A DNA stretch of 32,002 nt, taken from contig CALNWS010000054.1 in the NCBI GenBank assembly GCA_940747215.1, positions 1 through 32,002 on the forward strand, written 5' to 3'. Positions 16,690 through 25,924 of the stretch are shown here, one piece after another. Source of the stretch: an uncultured Paraburkholderia sp. (GTDB lineage: Bacteria; Pseudomonadota; Gammaproteobacteria; Burkholderiales; Burkholderiaceae). Within the stretch, counting starts at the first letter, position 1. Every line of letters begins with the position of its first letter. The translations under genes were made by a program, and so were the position numbers. The notes under the pieces are model-generated. The model saw nothing but the letters and a program-made list of their open reading frames with translations, searched no databases and was not told the origin of the DNA.

Positions 16690-17007
16690 GGTGTCGGCTT
16701 CGGTTGAATGTGGGCTGTCGTGGGGCGAACAAGAACGCGAGGCGCTTCATTCCAGCGCATCCGGCGTTTTTACGCACGGCCTGGAGTCCGGCCGGGTGCG
16801 TTCAGCCTCGCGATCGCCTTGTGATCTTTTATAGCCGCTTTTGCGAAGGCGCACCGTGCGGTTTCGAAGCGGCTGTGGCTAACCCCTTCGCGCGTCGGTT
16901 TGTTCCCGCTTCGAAATATGTTTTTCGTGGCTTTTGCGCAGGAATAAAAGCGTGGAGCGCGTGGTTCTCCTTCATGCAAACCCGCACAACACTCTCAGGA
17001 GCCGATC
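16690..17007. other. Intergenic region, partner sigma gene absent
   Basis: About 320 bp lie between the divergent anti-sigma and DUF4148 genes. I see no trace of an ECF sigma-factor gene. A GGAATA-N15-TGGTTC motif (16941-16967) lies before the DUF4148 gene. Confidence 0.4.
16941..16967 (+). promoter_or_regulatory. Possible ECF-type promoter before the DUF4148 gene
   Basis: GGAATA, 15 bp, TGGTTC. The same layout recurs before the peroxidase gene at 17379. Shared spacing and similar boxes suggest one alternative sigma factor served both genes. This is inference from two sites. Confidence 0.35.
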
Positions 17008-17290
17008 ATGAAAAAGACCGCTTATTTCGCTGCTTTCGTCGCTTTGCTGCTCGCCGTTTTCGGAGCATCGTCGAGTGCTTTCGCGCAGGAAAAAACCGCG
17101 CGGCAGGTGTATCAGGAGTTGATCCAGGCAGAATAGAACGTCTAGTTTGAACTACGTGACCGATACTTCGTATCCCGAAGTCAATCCGATCTTTGCGCGA
17201 CAGGTCCAGCAGCACAAGGAAGCGCTCGCGACCGAAGCCGCGGCGAGCCGTGTCGCAAGCGGCGATGCATCCGCCGCAAATACGAACTGA
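17008..17290 (+). pseudogene. DUF4148-type small secreted protein, nonsense and frameshift
   Basis: The ATG at 17008 (AGGAG seven bases upstream) opens a clear signal peptide, MKKTAYFAAFVALLLAVFGA, ending SSAFAQ. The mature part reads KTARQVYQELIQAE, then TAG, NV, TAG. The following frame gives LNYVTDTSYPEVNPIFARQV to a TGA at 17288. Burkholderia carries many such short DUF4148 periplasmic proteins of about 90-100 residues. The first stop fits CAG to TAG. The gene lies beside anti-sigma genes and a peroxidase, so it may have belonged to the same stress regulon. Confidence 0.7.
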
Positions 17291-17378
17291 AGCAGCCTGA
17301 AGATGCGAGCAACAGGAACGAAGTGGCTCACCGGCGCACGGCGCAAGATCATGAATGAACGCGCGCTGGTGATCCGAT

Positions 17379-17405
17379 GGAATAGAACGCGAGAACGTGT
17401 GTTAG
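17379..17405 (+). promoter_or_regulatory. Possible ECF-type promoter before the peroxidase gene
   Basis: GGAATA, 15 bp, TGTTAG lies just before the ATG at 17412. It parallels the site at 16941. The leader would be very short, which weakens the call. Confidence 0.3.
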
Positions 17406-17411
17406 CTGTCA

Positions 17412-18165
17412 ATGAACACACATATTCCAGAGGGAGTTTCTTTCGTGATACAACCACCCGTTCCCAAGCCCGACGCGATCTGCGTGCCATGCCGACTTGC
17501 CGCTATTGGCGCTGTCGTCGCTGCACTGGCTGGCGCGCTGGCCTACACCGCAGGCTGTCTCACGCCTTCGCGCCTGAGCGCGCCGCGCATCGCATCGTTA
17601 ACACGTTCGAAGCGGTGGCCGGCAAACCGCATCCTGGCTTCAGACGCAATCACGCAAAAGGCCTCTGCGTAGAGGGCTATTTCGATAGCAATGGCGACGG
17701 TGCCGTGTTGTATCACGCGGCCATATTTGCGCCGGGACGCACACCTGTAACCGGCCGTTTCGCGGTGCCCGGCGGCAATCCGTTCGCGCCGGACACGAGC
17801 ACACCCGTGCGCAGTCTCGCGTTGCTGTTCCAGTTGAACGATGGCGAGCAATGGCGCACCGACATGAATTCGACACCCGTCTTCGCGGTTCATACGCCCG
17901 AGCAGTTCTATCAGCAACTGCTCGCTTCGAAGCCAGATCCGGCGACCGGCAAACCGGACCCCGAGCGGCTCAAGGCTTTCTTTGCCGCGAACCCGGAAAC
18001 GAAGCCTTTTCAAGCGTGGGTGAAGGCGCATCCGCCGTAGTCGAGTCTGGCGAATGCAGCGTACTACAACATCAAAGCATTCCGTTTCACCGATGCCGCC
18101 GGCAACGAGCGCGCCGTGCGCTGGGCAATGGTGCCCGACGAAGCGTATTCGCCGATTACCGATCT
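17412..18165 (+). pseudogene. Catalase-family (SrpA-like) peroxidase, broken and truncated
   Basis: This is the small catalase-related haem peroxidase family, often membrane-anchored or exported. The N-terminus has a hydrophobic anchor (LAAIGAVVAALAGALAYTAG). A perfect 5-bp tandem duplication (GCATC, 17587-17596) shifts the frame before RIVNTFEAVAGKPHPGFRRN. The catalase body follows (HAKGLCVEGYFDSNGDG, GRFAVPGGNPFAPDTSTPVR, FQLNDGEQWRTDMNSTPVFA). A TAG at 18037-18039 interrupts HPP/SSLANAAYYNIKAFRF. After YSPIT (about 18160) the sequence switches to an unrelated transporter, so the 3' third is deleted. The gene lies in an anti-sigma/DUF4148 neighbourhood that suggests an oxidative-stress module. 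Confidence 0.8.
17587..17596. repeat. 5-bp tandem duplication inside the peroxidase gene
   Basis: GCATC is repeated directly. One copy fewer restores the frame PRIVNTFEAV. Confidence 0.7.
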
Positions 18166-19085
18166 TCATTGTCGCCATTGTCGTCGCACCGGTGCTCGGC
18201 CCGACGCTCGGCGGCTGGATTACCGACAACTTCTCGTGGCGCTGGGTGTTCCTGCTCAACGTGCCGGTGGGCGTGCTCACCACGTTCGCCGTCATGCAAC
18301 TTGTCGAAGATCCGCCGTGGAAAAAGAATGCGGACACGCGCGTATCTGTCGATTACATCGGCATTACGCTGATCGCGACTGGCCTCGGTTGCTTGCAGGT
18401 GGCTCGACCGCGGCGAGGACGACGACTGGTTCTCGTCTGGTTATTCGCCTGTTCGCGGTACTCGCGGTGGCCGGCATAGTCGGCGCGACGTTCTGGCTGC
18501 TGTACACGAAGAAACCCGTAGTGGACCTGCGCTGCCTGAAAGATCGCAATTTTACGCTCGGCTGCATGACGATCGGTGCTTTCGCGACGATCCTGTACGG
18601 CAGCGCGGTGCTCGTGCCGCAACTCGCGCAGCAGCAGCTCGGCTATACGGCGATGCTCGCAGGTCTCGTGCTTTCGCCGGGCACCGTGCTGATTACGATG
18701 GAAATTCCGATCATCAGCAAACTGATGCCCTATATACAGACGCGTTTTCTGGTGGCGACCGGATTCGCGTTGCTCGCGTGCGCGCTCACGTATTCGCATT
18801 TTCTCGTCCCCAACATCGACTCCGTGACGCTCGTGAAAATGCGCAGTGCGCAGTCGCTTGCCATCGGGTTTCTGTTCGTGCCGATCACCACGCTTGCGAT
18901 CTCACCGTGCCGCAGGAACTGAACGACGACGCGTCCGCGCTCTTCACGATGTTCCGCAACGTGGCGGGCTCGATCGGCATTTCCCTTTCCACCGCACTGA
19001 TCCGCGAACGCACGCAGGCGCGCATGGCTCATCTGTCGGAACATATGTCCACGCTTTCGCAGAACTACAACGATTCGATCCAGCG
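18166..19085 (+). pseudogene. emrB: EmrB/QacA-type MFS drug exporter, both ends deleted
   Basis: This is an inner-membrane multidrug/H+ antiporter of the 14-helix DHA2 family. The fragment begins at FIVAIVVAPVLGPTLGGWIT, which is motif C, so the first four or five helices are gone. It runs through WRWVFLLNVPVGVLTTFAVM, FWLLYTKKPVVDLRCLKDRN and FTLGCMTIGAFATILYGSAV to LFTMFRNVAGSIGISLSTAL. Frameshifts occur near 18395 and 18905. At about 19085, after QNYNDSIQR, it runs directly into an outer-membrane factor. No EmrA adaptor gene remains. The upstream neighbour is a truncated peroxidase, so both edges are deletion junctions. Confidence 0.85.
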
Positions 19086-19883
19086 CAGCGCGCACAACTC
19101 GCGCAAACTCAGGCACAGTTGCCGCAATACGAGCAGCAGATCGCGCAGGCGCTGAACGGTCTCGCGTATCTCGTCGGCGAAGCGCCCGGTGCGCTCAAAG
19201 CACAACTGTCCGCGCCCGGTATCGTGCCGCCCGTGCCGCCAACCGTGCCCGTCGGTTTGCCATCGACACTCGCGCGCCGCCACCCCGACATCCGTCACGC
19301 CGAGGCCACCTTGCATGCGGCAACCGCGAGTGTGGGCGTGGCCGTCGCGCAGTTCTATCCGGACGTGTCGCTCACCGGGTCGGTCGGCACCCGCGCGACG
19401 AACGCGAGCGATCTGTCGCGCTGGTCGCATCTGTTCTACTCGTTTGGCCCGAGCGTCTCGTTGCCGATCTTCCAGGGCGGCGCACTCGTGTCGAATCTGC
19501 GCATGACAAAAGCACAGCAGGCCGAAGCCGCGCTCGATTACCGCAAGACCGTGCTGATGGCGTTACGAGACGTGGACAACGCGCTCGTGATCTATCGCAC
19601 GGACCAGACGCACCTCGATTCGCTCGGCGATAGCGTGACGGCAGAACAATCGGCGTTCGATCTAGCGAAGGATAGTTATCGCAAGGGCATTACGAGCTTC
19701 ATCAACGTGCTCGATGCGGAGCGTCAACTCGCGCAGGCGCGTCAGCAATATGCACAAGGAACGATGCAGGTGAGCACGGATCTCGTCGCGCTCTACAAGG
19801 CGCTCGGCGGTGGCTGGCAGGATGATGGGGGAACGCCCGCGGCAGCGACGCCTGCTTCGTCTGCGTCTGCCGCGGGCGGTTGA
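19086..19883 (+). pseudogene. NodT/OprM-type outer-membrane efflux factor, N-terminal half deleted
   Basis: One open frame of about 265 residues remains from a family of about 480. It contains AQLPQYEQQIAQALNGLAYL, the conserved LPSTLARRHPDIRHAEATLH, FYPDVSLTGSVG, and a C-terminus LDAERQLAQARQQYAQGTMQ followed by DLVALYKALGGGW. The signal peptide, lipobox and first beta-barrel/helical repeat are missing, so it cannot be exported. It is fused out of frame to the emrB remnant. A hairpin terminator follows the stop. It would have formed the outer-membrane channel of the Emr-type pump. Confidence 0.85.
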
Positions 19884-19904
19884 AAAGCGCTATCCCCGCT
19901 CCGC

Positions 19905-21948
19905 TTAACCGTTGATCAGCGCCAACGCGTCTTCATCGGTTGGCGCTTTTTCGCGGCCACAGGCAGCGAGGATGTCGCGCAGCGACGTGGCAAGGCTCGC
20001 CGCGCCGATCGCGCTTCGCAGCTCCGTACTCCTGTGCTCCGTCTCCTGCGCATTCCACAAGCCCACGACGATCGCCGCATTCGGCAAGCGCGCGCGAATG
20101 CGTTTGATCAGATAGTACAGATGCGAGGGGATGCCGTCGAGTTGAAGATAGAGAATGCACACGACGCTCACGTCCCCGGCATCGAGACTTTCAATCGACG
20201 CACGCGACGCCGCTTCGTGCGGCAGTGCCTTTGTCGGAAAGCCATGCTTGCCGAGCAGTTGCATCAAAAGCGTCGCGGCGAGCGGATCGAGCGGACCGCG
20301 GCCGGGAATGCATAGCACGCGGCAGTTCGCTGCGATGGCTGCGTTTTCTTCGGGAGAGCGGGTTTCTTCGCGTGCGGTGTCAGCGGATTCTCGCGCCCCG
20401 TCTGCTACGGCTTCATCCGCATTGGCTTCCGTATCCGCCGAACCTGCAGGTGCGAGAGGTCCGGTCCGACTCCAGTCGTCTTCGATCACACGTGCCGGCG
20501 GTTCGCGATCTTCGTAACTGTCGAGGCCATCGACGAGATCGTTCGTCGTGGCTTCGATACGCGATAATTGCACCGCCGTCACGCTGCCGCGCGCCACGTC
20601 ATTCGCGGCAAGCTGCAATCCCTTGACCGCCACTTCGTCGTAATACGTGCAAAGCGAGCGGTCGCGCAACAGAAGTTCGGCCTGCTCGATGGCCTCATCG
20701 GGATCGCCCGCGAGCGCGGCTGATAAAAGTTTTCGACCGGCGTCAGCGCGGGTTGATCGCCGAGCAGCACGTCGAGAAATTCGAGCCGCCGCACATGCCG
20801 ACCCAGTACCAGCAAACATAAAGTCAGCGGCGTCGACAGAATCAGGCCGGTTGGCCACCAGATCCAGCTCCAGAAAATCGCGGCCACCACGACGGAAAAC
20901 GGCGAGAGCCCCGTGCTGCGTCCATATAGCAACGCTCGACCACCTGACCCGTGATCAGCTCGACCGTGACGAACAACGCGAGCGACCAGAGCACCATCGA
21001 CCAGCCTGGACTCACCGCCGCCGCGAGCGAAGTGGCGAGCACAGCCGAAATCCAGATGCCGACGTAGGGCACGAGCCGCAGAAGCTCGGCCAGAATGCCC
21101 CACAGGATCGGACTCGGCACACCGATCAGAAAAAGCCCGAGGTCGATCATCACGCCAAGCCCGGCATTCAGGCCCAAGAAATAGCGGCTCAGACGCCGCG
21201 CGGCTTCGTCCATCACCGTGGTGGCGCGGTGCAGATCACGCGAGCAGAACAGACGCAACGCACGATCGCGCAGGTCGTCGCGTTGCAAAAGAATCACCAC
21301 GGTCACGACAAACACGATGAACGCCGTTTCCAGCGGACTGATCGCCGGCGACAACACGCGGCGCGCCATCTCGAACGGCGTGGGCATCGGCTCGCGCACT
21401 TCGACCGGCACGGCGGTGGCCGACGCCTGCGGTTTTCCGGTAGGTGTTGCAGCAGTTCTATCGCGCGGCGGCTCGATCGTCGCGCGTTGCAGCGCCTGCC
21501 CCGCCATGCTCGCGAAGCGGTCCAGCTTGCCGACGGTCAGACGATGCGCCGCTTCCATCTTGCGTTCGATGGTGGCCTGATAACGTGGCATACCGGCGGC
21601 GAGATCCGTGAGTTGCGTGCCGATCACCGTGCCGAGCAGGCCGATCACGGAGACCGACATCACGACGGCGGCGAACACGGACGCGACATGTCCCAGCCTT
21701 AGACGGCCGAGCAGATTGACGAGCGGCGCAAGGAAAAAACTCAGCAAAATGGCGAGCGTGCTCGGTATCGGCACCGCGCTCGCAAAATAAAGACTCGCGA
21801 CGACAGCGATTCCCACGGCGAGCGCAATCAGGCTTTCCAGACCGAACGCCGCAGGCGGCGGCTGCAGACGATTAGCCGTGGCCGTCGTGGTCGCGTTGGT
21901 CGCGGTCCGCACATCGCGCAGACCGCGTGAATCGGAAGCCTCGCTCAT
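19905..21948 (-). pseudogene. AI-2E-family (PerM-like) transporter with extra cytoplasmic domain, two frameshifts
   Basis: A multi-pass inner-membrane protein of the AI-2E exporter/PerM family. From ATG 21948 there is a hydrophilic N-terminus, transmembrane pairs (LIALAVGIAVVASLYFASAV, IPSTLAILLSFFLAPLVNLL), then VASVFAAVVMSVSVIGLLGT, ISPLETAFIVFVVTVVILLQ and LRLVPYVGIWISAVLATSLA. A shift near 20945 moves PLLYGRSTGLSPFSVVVAAI into another frame. One base is lost near 20735, after VENFYQ, before ALAGDPDEAIEQAELLLRDR. The C-terminal cytoplasmic region (about 250 residues to 19905) resembles that of larger Burkholderia members. Substrate unknown. Only two lesions, so decay is recent. Confidence 0.8.
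19919..19951 (+). terminator. Terminator of the outer-membrane-factor gene, inside a convergent coding end
   Basis: The 8-bp perfect stem GCGCCAAC / GTTGGCGC with a 12-nt loop is followed by TTTTT (19947-19951). It lies within the last codons of the convergent AI-2E-type gene. Confidence 0.75.
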
Positions 21949-21987
21949 TGCAACGTACTCATCGCAACACGCTCGCTCGTGCGGCGT

Positions 21988-22167
21988 TTACTTGAGCGGT
22001 GCCTGCGCGACCGGTCCGCTTTCGACGGGCGGCGCCTCCTTCTCGATAGCAGCGCGCGCCTCTTCCCAGTATTCGTCAGGCGTACCCTTCGGCTCGGGTG
22101 CCCGCTCCCACAGGTAATAGGCGCGCGTGCGAATCTGTTCCTCCAGCGAGGTCTGTTCCTGTTCCAT
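21988..22167 (-). CDS. DUF2934 small protein
   Basis: The gene is intact and encodes 59 residues: MEQEQTSLEEQIRTRAYYLW, then ERAPEPKGTPDEYWEEARAA and a short acidic/Pro tail. This is the DUF2934 signature (RAYxLWE near the N-terminus, a DW/YWxxAE-like motif after it), found in many Burkholderia and rhizobial genomes, often in glycogen/trehalose clusters. The start is set by AAGG five to nine bases upstream of ATG 22167. The glgX stop lies only 4 bp before it, so it was translationally coupled to glgX. It stays open although glgX is wrecked, but it is short enough that this may be chance. Function unknown. Confidence 0.8.
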   Translation of the reverse strand: MEQEQTSLEEQIRTRAYYLWERAPEPKGTPDEYWEEARAAIEKEAPPVESGPVAQAPLK

Positions 22168-22171
22168 TTGA

Positions 22172-24375
22172 TCACCTTTGATCTGACGTGACGTGGACCG
22201 GTAACTTCCGTATCGACGGTAGCTGCGTGGCACGGCTTGGCGCTTCAAGCGCGAACAGCAGCAGCGATCTGCCCGTAACCTGATACGAGTCGCCCGTGCC
22301 GAATTGCGGCAACTCGGTGCGCACGGGCATGTTGGTGTAGAGCAGACAGGTCCAGTTGTCGCCCTCGGGAATGTCGGGCAGCTTGAAGTTGACCACGTCG
22401 TGATGCGCGTTCAGGACGAGCAGCAAGGTAGCATCCAACGCGGGACGGCGAATGCCGCTCGCCTGCGCGCGGCCGTCGATCACGAGGCCGAAGCAGCGCA
22501 TGTTCGGATCGTCCCATTGCTCCTGTGTCAGGTCCGAGCCGTCGGGCGAGAGCCAGCGGGTATCGGTCACTTCGAGCGCTTCGTTGTATTCACCGGTAAG
22601 AAAACGTCCGCGCCGCAGCACCGGCAGACGATGCCGCAACGTCGTCAGATTGCGCACGAACTCGGTGAACGCGCGGCCTTCGTCGTCGATCTCGTCCCAG
22701 AGTTCACCCAGCTGATCTCGTTATCTTGGCAATACGCATTGTTATTGACCTTCTGCGTGCGGCCGAATTCGTCGCCCGCGAGAATCATCGGCGTGCCTTG
22801 CGAGAGCAGCAGAGTGGCGAGCAGATTGCGCTTCTGGCGCTCGCGTTGCGTGCGGATATCGGCGTCGTCCGTGGGACCTTCCGCGCCCATGTTCCATGAC
22901 TTTTTATCCGAATGACCGTCCTTGTTGTCCTTGCCGTTCGCCTCGTTGTGCTTGTCGTTGTAGGACACGAGATCGTTCAGCGTGAAGCCGTCGTGCGCGG
23001 CGATGAAGTTCACGCTCGACCACGGGCGGCGTCCGCGATGATTGAACTTGTCGGCCGAACCCGTGAGGTGTGTGGCGAGATCGGGTACCCTGCCTTCGTC
23101 GCCCTTCCAGTATTCGCGCACGGTATCGCGGAAGCGGTCGTTCCATTCGGCCCAGCCCGGCGGAAAGCCGCCCACCTGATAACCGCCGGGGCCGCAGTCC
23201 CACGGCTCGGCAATCAGACGCACGCTGGAAAGCACCGTTCTTAGCGGCAGCTGTCAAGAAGGCCGCCGCCTTCGTCGAAACCATGTTCCTCGCGGCCGAG
23301 GATGGTGGCCAGATTGAAACGGAAGCCGTCCACTTTCATTTCCGTCACCCAGTAACGCAGACTGTCGGTGACCATCTGCAGCACGCGCGGATGCGAAAGA
23401 TTCAGCGTGTTGCCCGTGCCGGTATCGTTGATGTAATGGCGCGGTTCATTGGGCATCAGGCGATAGTACGACGCGTTGTCGATGCCCTTGAACGAAATCG
23501 TCGGGCCGCGTTCGTTGCCTTCGGCCGTGTGGTTGTACACCACGTCGAGAATCACTTCGAGGTTGTTGTTGTGAATGCGGTCCACCATCTCCTTGAATTC
23601 ATGCACGGGATCGGTGGACGAAGCAAAGAAACGCGGATCGGCCGCGAAGAAGCCGATGGTGTTGTAGCCCCAGTAGTTAGTGAGGCCTTTGTCGAGCAGA
23701 TAGCTGTCGTTCACGAAGGTCTGCGCCGGCAGCAGTTCCATCGTCGTGATGCCGAGATTGCGGACGTAGTCGAGCACCGGCTACTGTCCGAGTCCGGCGA
23801 ACGTGCCGCGCAGTTCCTCGGGTACGTCGGGATGCCGTTTGGTAAATCCGCATACGTGCGTTTCATAAACGATCACACGCTCCTAGGGCAGCGGATTGCG
23901 CTCCGGGTGGCTCCACGAAAAATTCGCATCCACGACCTTGCATTTGGGCACGAAAGGCGCGCTATCGCGTTCGTCGAATGGACAGATCGCCTTCTTCCGA
24001 ATCGAGCGTGTAGCCGAAAACTTCAGGCATCCATTTCAGCTCGCCAATGTGCGCATTCGCGTACGGATCAAGCAGCAGCTTGTTCGGATTGAAACGGTGA
24101 CCTTTTTCCGGTTCTTACGGACCGTGAACGCGATAACCGTAGATCGCGCTTGGCTTGAGACCAGGCACGAACACGTGCCACACCTCGTCGGTGTATTCAG
24201 GCAGTTCGATCCGTTCGATTTCGTTTTCGCCGATTTCATCGAACAGACACAGTTCGACCTTGGTGGCGTGCGCGGAGAAGAGCGCGAAGTTCACACCGTT
24301 TCCATTCCATGTCGCACCAAGCGGGTTGGGCGTGCCTTCGGAGATGCGCGTCGAGTAATTAGCCGGGGATGACAT
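22172..24375 (-). pseudogene. glgX: GlgX, glycogen debranching enzyme (GH13 isoamylase type), many lesions
   Basis: GlgX hydrolyses alpha-1,6 branches of limit dextrins in glycogen breakdown. It starts at 24375, MSSPANYSTRISEGTPNPLG, with a carbohydrate-binding module (GVNFALFSAHATKVELCLFD), a TAA after YGYRVHGP, and frameshifts and TAGs around 23770-24000. The GH13 barrel follows: [39 protein letters not shown], then [17 protein letters not shown]. Here the catalytic nucleophile (FRFDLA in the family) is Asn (codon 23313-23315). After a small deletion near 23240, [20 protein letters not shown] and [20 protein letters not shown] continue. A frameshift near 22690 precedes the C-terminal domain. 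Glycogen debranching is lost. Confidence 0.92.
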
Positions 24376-24696
24376 AGCGGTTCCTGAGCAGCTTTGCTGA
24401 AGAGGACGGACGGCGCGGACGCGCGAGTTTCCTGCGAGTTTCACGGTTACTTCCCCGCACGATCTTTCACCATACAGAATGAACAAGCCCGTTTGAAAAG
24501 CAAATTCCGGTCCCGGGCCTTTTCATACGCTTCGCGCGGAGCGAATCGCCGTGTGGCGAGGTATTCAGACGAAAACTGATACGCCGGCCGGCGCGCGGCG
24601 TGATGCGCGGCACAGCATTTACGGCACGGGATGTGAAAGGCCATCCCCGCTGAGGTCCGCATAACCGTCCGCAACACATCAGGGAGAACAATCACC
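24376..24696. other. Intergenic region, nothing recognised
   Basis: About 320 bp lie between divergent glgX and the PRC-barrel gene. No upstream glycogen/trehalose gene (such as glgB) can be traced. A Shine-Dalgarno-like AGGGAGA lies before the ATG at 24697. Confidence 0.5.
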
Positions 24697-25105
24697 ATGA
24701 CGAAATTCCACTTCAAGCCCATCGTCGCATCCACCTTGCTGCTGGGCCGCGCTTGCTTCCTACGGGAACGCTTACGCTCAAGGCGCACCGCAGGCGATCA
24801 CGGAAAAACGTACCGACGTCGTGCAGCTCGCGAGCGGCTATCGCGCGTCGAAGCTGAATGGCGTCGATGTGTACACAAGAACAAGGATACGATCGGCACG
24901 CTCGACGATCTGATCGTGTCGCCGGCCGCGGACCACGGCACCTATGTATGCTATTCTTTCGGTGGGCGGCTTTCTCGGAATGGGCAAGCAACTCGTCGCG
25001 GTGCCATTCTCCGATCTGCAGATCAACAACCGTCGCGTGGTCCTGCCGGAGGCAATGAAGCAGTCGATCGAGGCAATGCCCGAATTCAGGTACGCGCCGG
25101 ACTGA
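24697..25105 (+). pseudogene. PRC-barrel domain secreted protein, frameshifted
   Basis: The ATG at 24697 starts MTKFHFKPIVASTLLLG; the frame is lost in the signal peptide near 24745. In the next frame the signal peptide end and mature part continue (TYAQGAPQAITEKRTDVVQL, ASGYRASKLNGVDVY), and after another shift NKDTIGTLDDLIVSPAADHG. A further shift near 24950 leads to SVGGFLGMGKQLVAVPFSDL and EAMKQSIEAMPEFRYAPD, with stop at 25103-25105. This is the PRC-barrel pattern (a GxxIGxxxDL core and a VPFxxL strand) of small periplasmic proteins. At least three lesions. Confidence 0.8.
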
Positions 25106-25134
25106 CGCGTACCCGCATCGCGATTGTTAGAGGA

Positions 25135-25573
25135 TCACGGCCGCGCGTCCGCATGCAGCGCAGCGGCCGATTCGAGCACACGCAACAGACGTTCAGGCGT
25201 GAGCGGTTTGGCGCAGTGCGCATCGAAGCCGGCCGCGCGCACGAGCGCGGTCGTCGCGTGAAGCGAACGTTGTACATGCAACGATCAGCATATGCGACGT
25301 GTCGGGATGCGCACGCAGTCTGCGTGCAAGTTCGAGACCGTCGAGATTCGGCATCTTGATGTCGAGCACGACGGCAAACGGCTACCAGTCGCGCTCCATG
25401 TCGCAGACGGCCAATGGGTCTTCGAGCGACCGGCATTCGAAGCCGTCCGCATTCAGCAGCATCTCCAACGCTTCGGCGGCTTCACGGCAGTCGTCCACCA
25501 CCAGCACGCGGCGATGCGACACCATCGCGTGCTGGATCGGTCGCCACACTACAACGTCTTCGTTCTCGTTCAT
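25135..25573 (-). pseudogene. CheY-like response-regulator receiver protein, broken
   Basis: A single-domain receiver. The frame from about 25525 (HRRVLVVDDCREAAEALEML) holds the acidic pocket DD. A TAG at 25384 then follows MERDW, and the same frame continues PFAVVLDIKMPNLDGLELAR with the phospho-acceptor Asp in VVLD. A frameshift near 25240 lies before FDAHCAKPLTPERLLRVLES, where the conserved Lys (AKP) sits. It ends at 25135. The stop fits CAG to TAG. All receiver motifs are present, so it was functional until recently. No partner kinase is adjacent. Confidence 0.8.
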
Positions 25574-25924
25574 TCTTTCGTGGGCGTCGACATGTTCTCC
25601 TTGCCTGTTGTCCTCGTACCTTCTGCCTCGTGCCTCTGCGTTTTTTTACGTCCTTCGCAACGTCTCCTGTTTGCAGTCGCGGGCAATTCAATACTGGCGC
25701 GCAAGAACCAATCCAGCGCCACCATGTGCGAATGCTTTCCGACCAGGCATTCGCCTCCATTCAGTTCGCATCGGGCATCACGTTCTGCATCGCGTTTCTG
25801 CATGACGTCTGGCATTACGTCCGGCCTGCGCGTGACGAAACTCGCCACTGCTTATCGGGCTCCAGAGTAGACGAGGATACATGTCGAAAATGCAGCAGTG
25901 CCTTACGTATTTCCGCTGTTGGGA
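25574..25924. other. Stretch with no recognised gene
   Basis: About 350 bp lie between the receiver remnant and the 3' end of the ligase gene. A minus-strand open frame (25570-25848) of 92 residues begins MASFVTRRPDVMPDVMQKRD and has no recognisable domain or ribosome-binding site. I cannot assign it. Confidence 0.4.

Noticed and set aside
15839..16777. A 312-codon open frame overlapping the anti-sigma gene
   Set aside because: It is an out-of-frame Arg-rich shadow of the anti-sigma reading, which has a transmembrane helix and a recognisable N-terminus.
17412..19883. A novel peroxidase-transporter-channel fusion protein
   Set aside because: Joins fall in mid-domain and out of frame, with further frameshifts and a stop inside each part. 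This is deletion debris.
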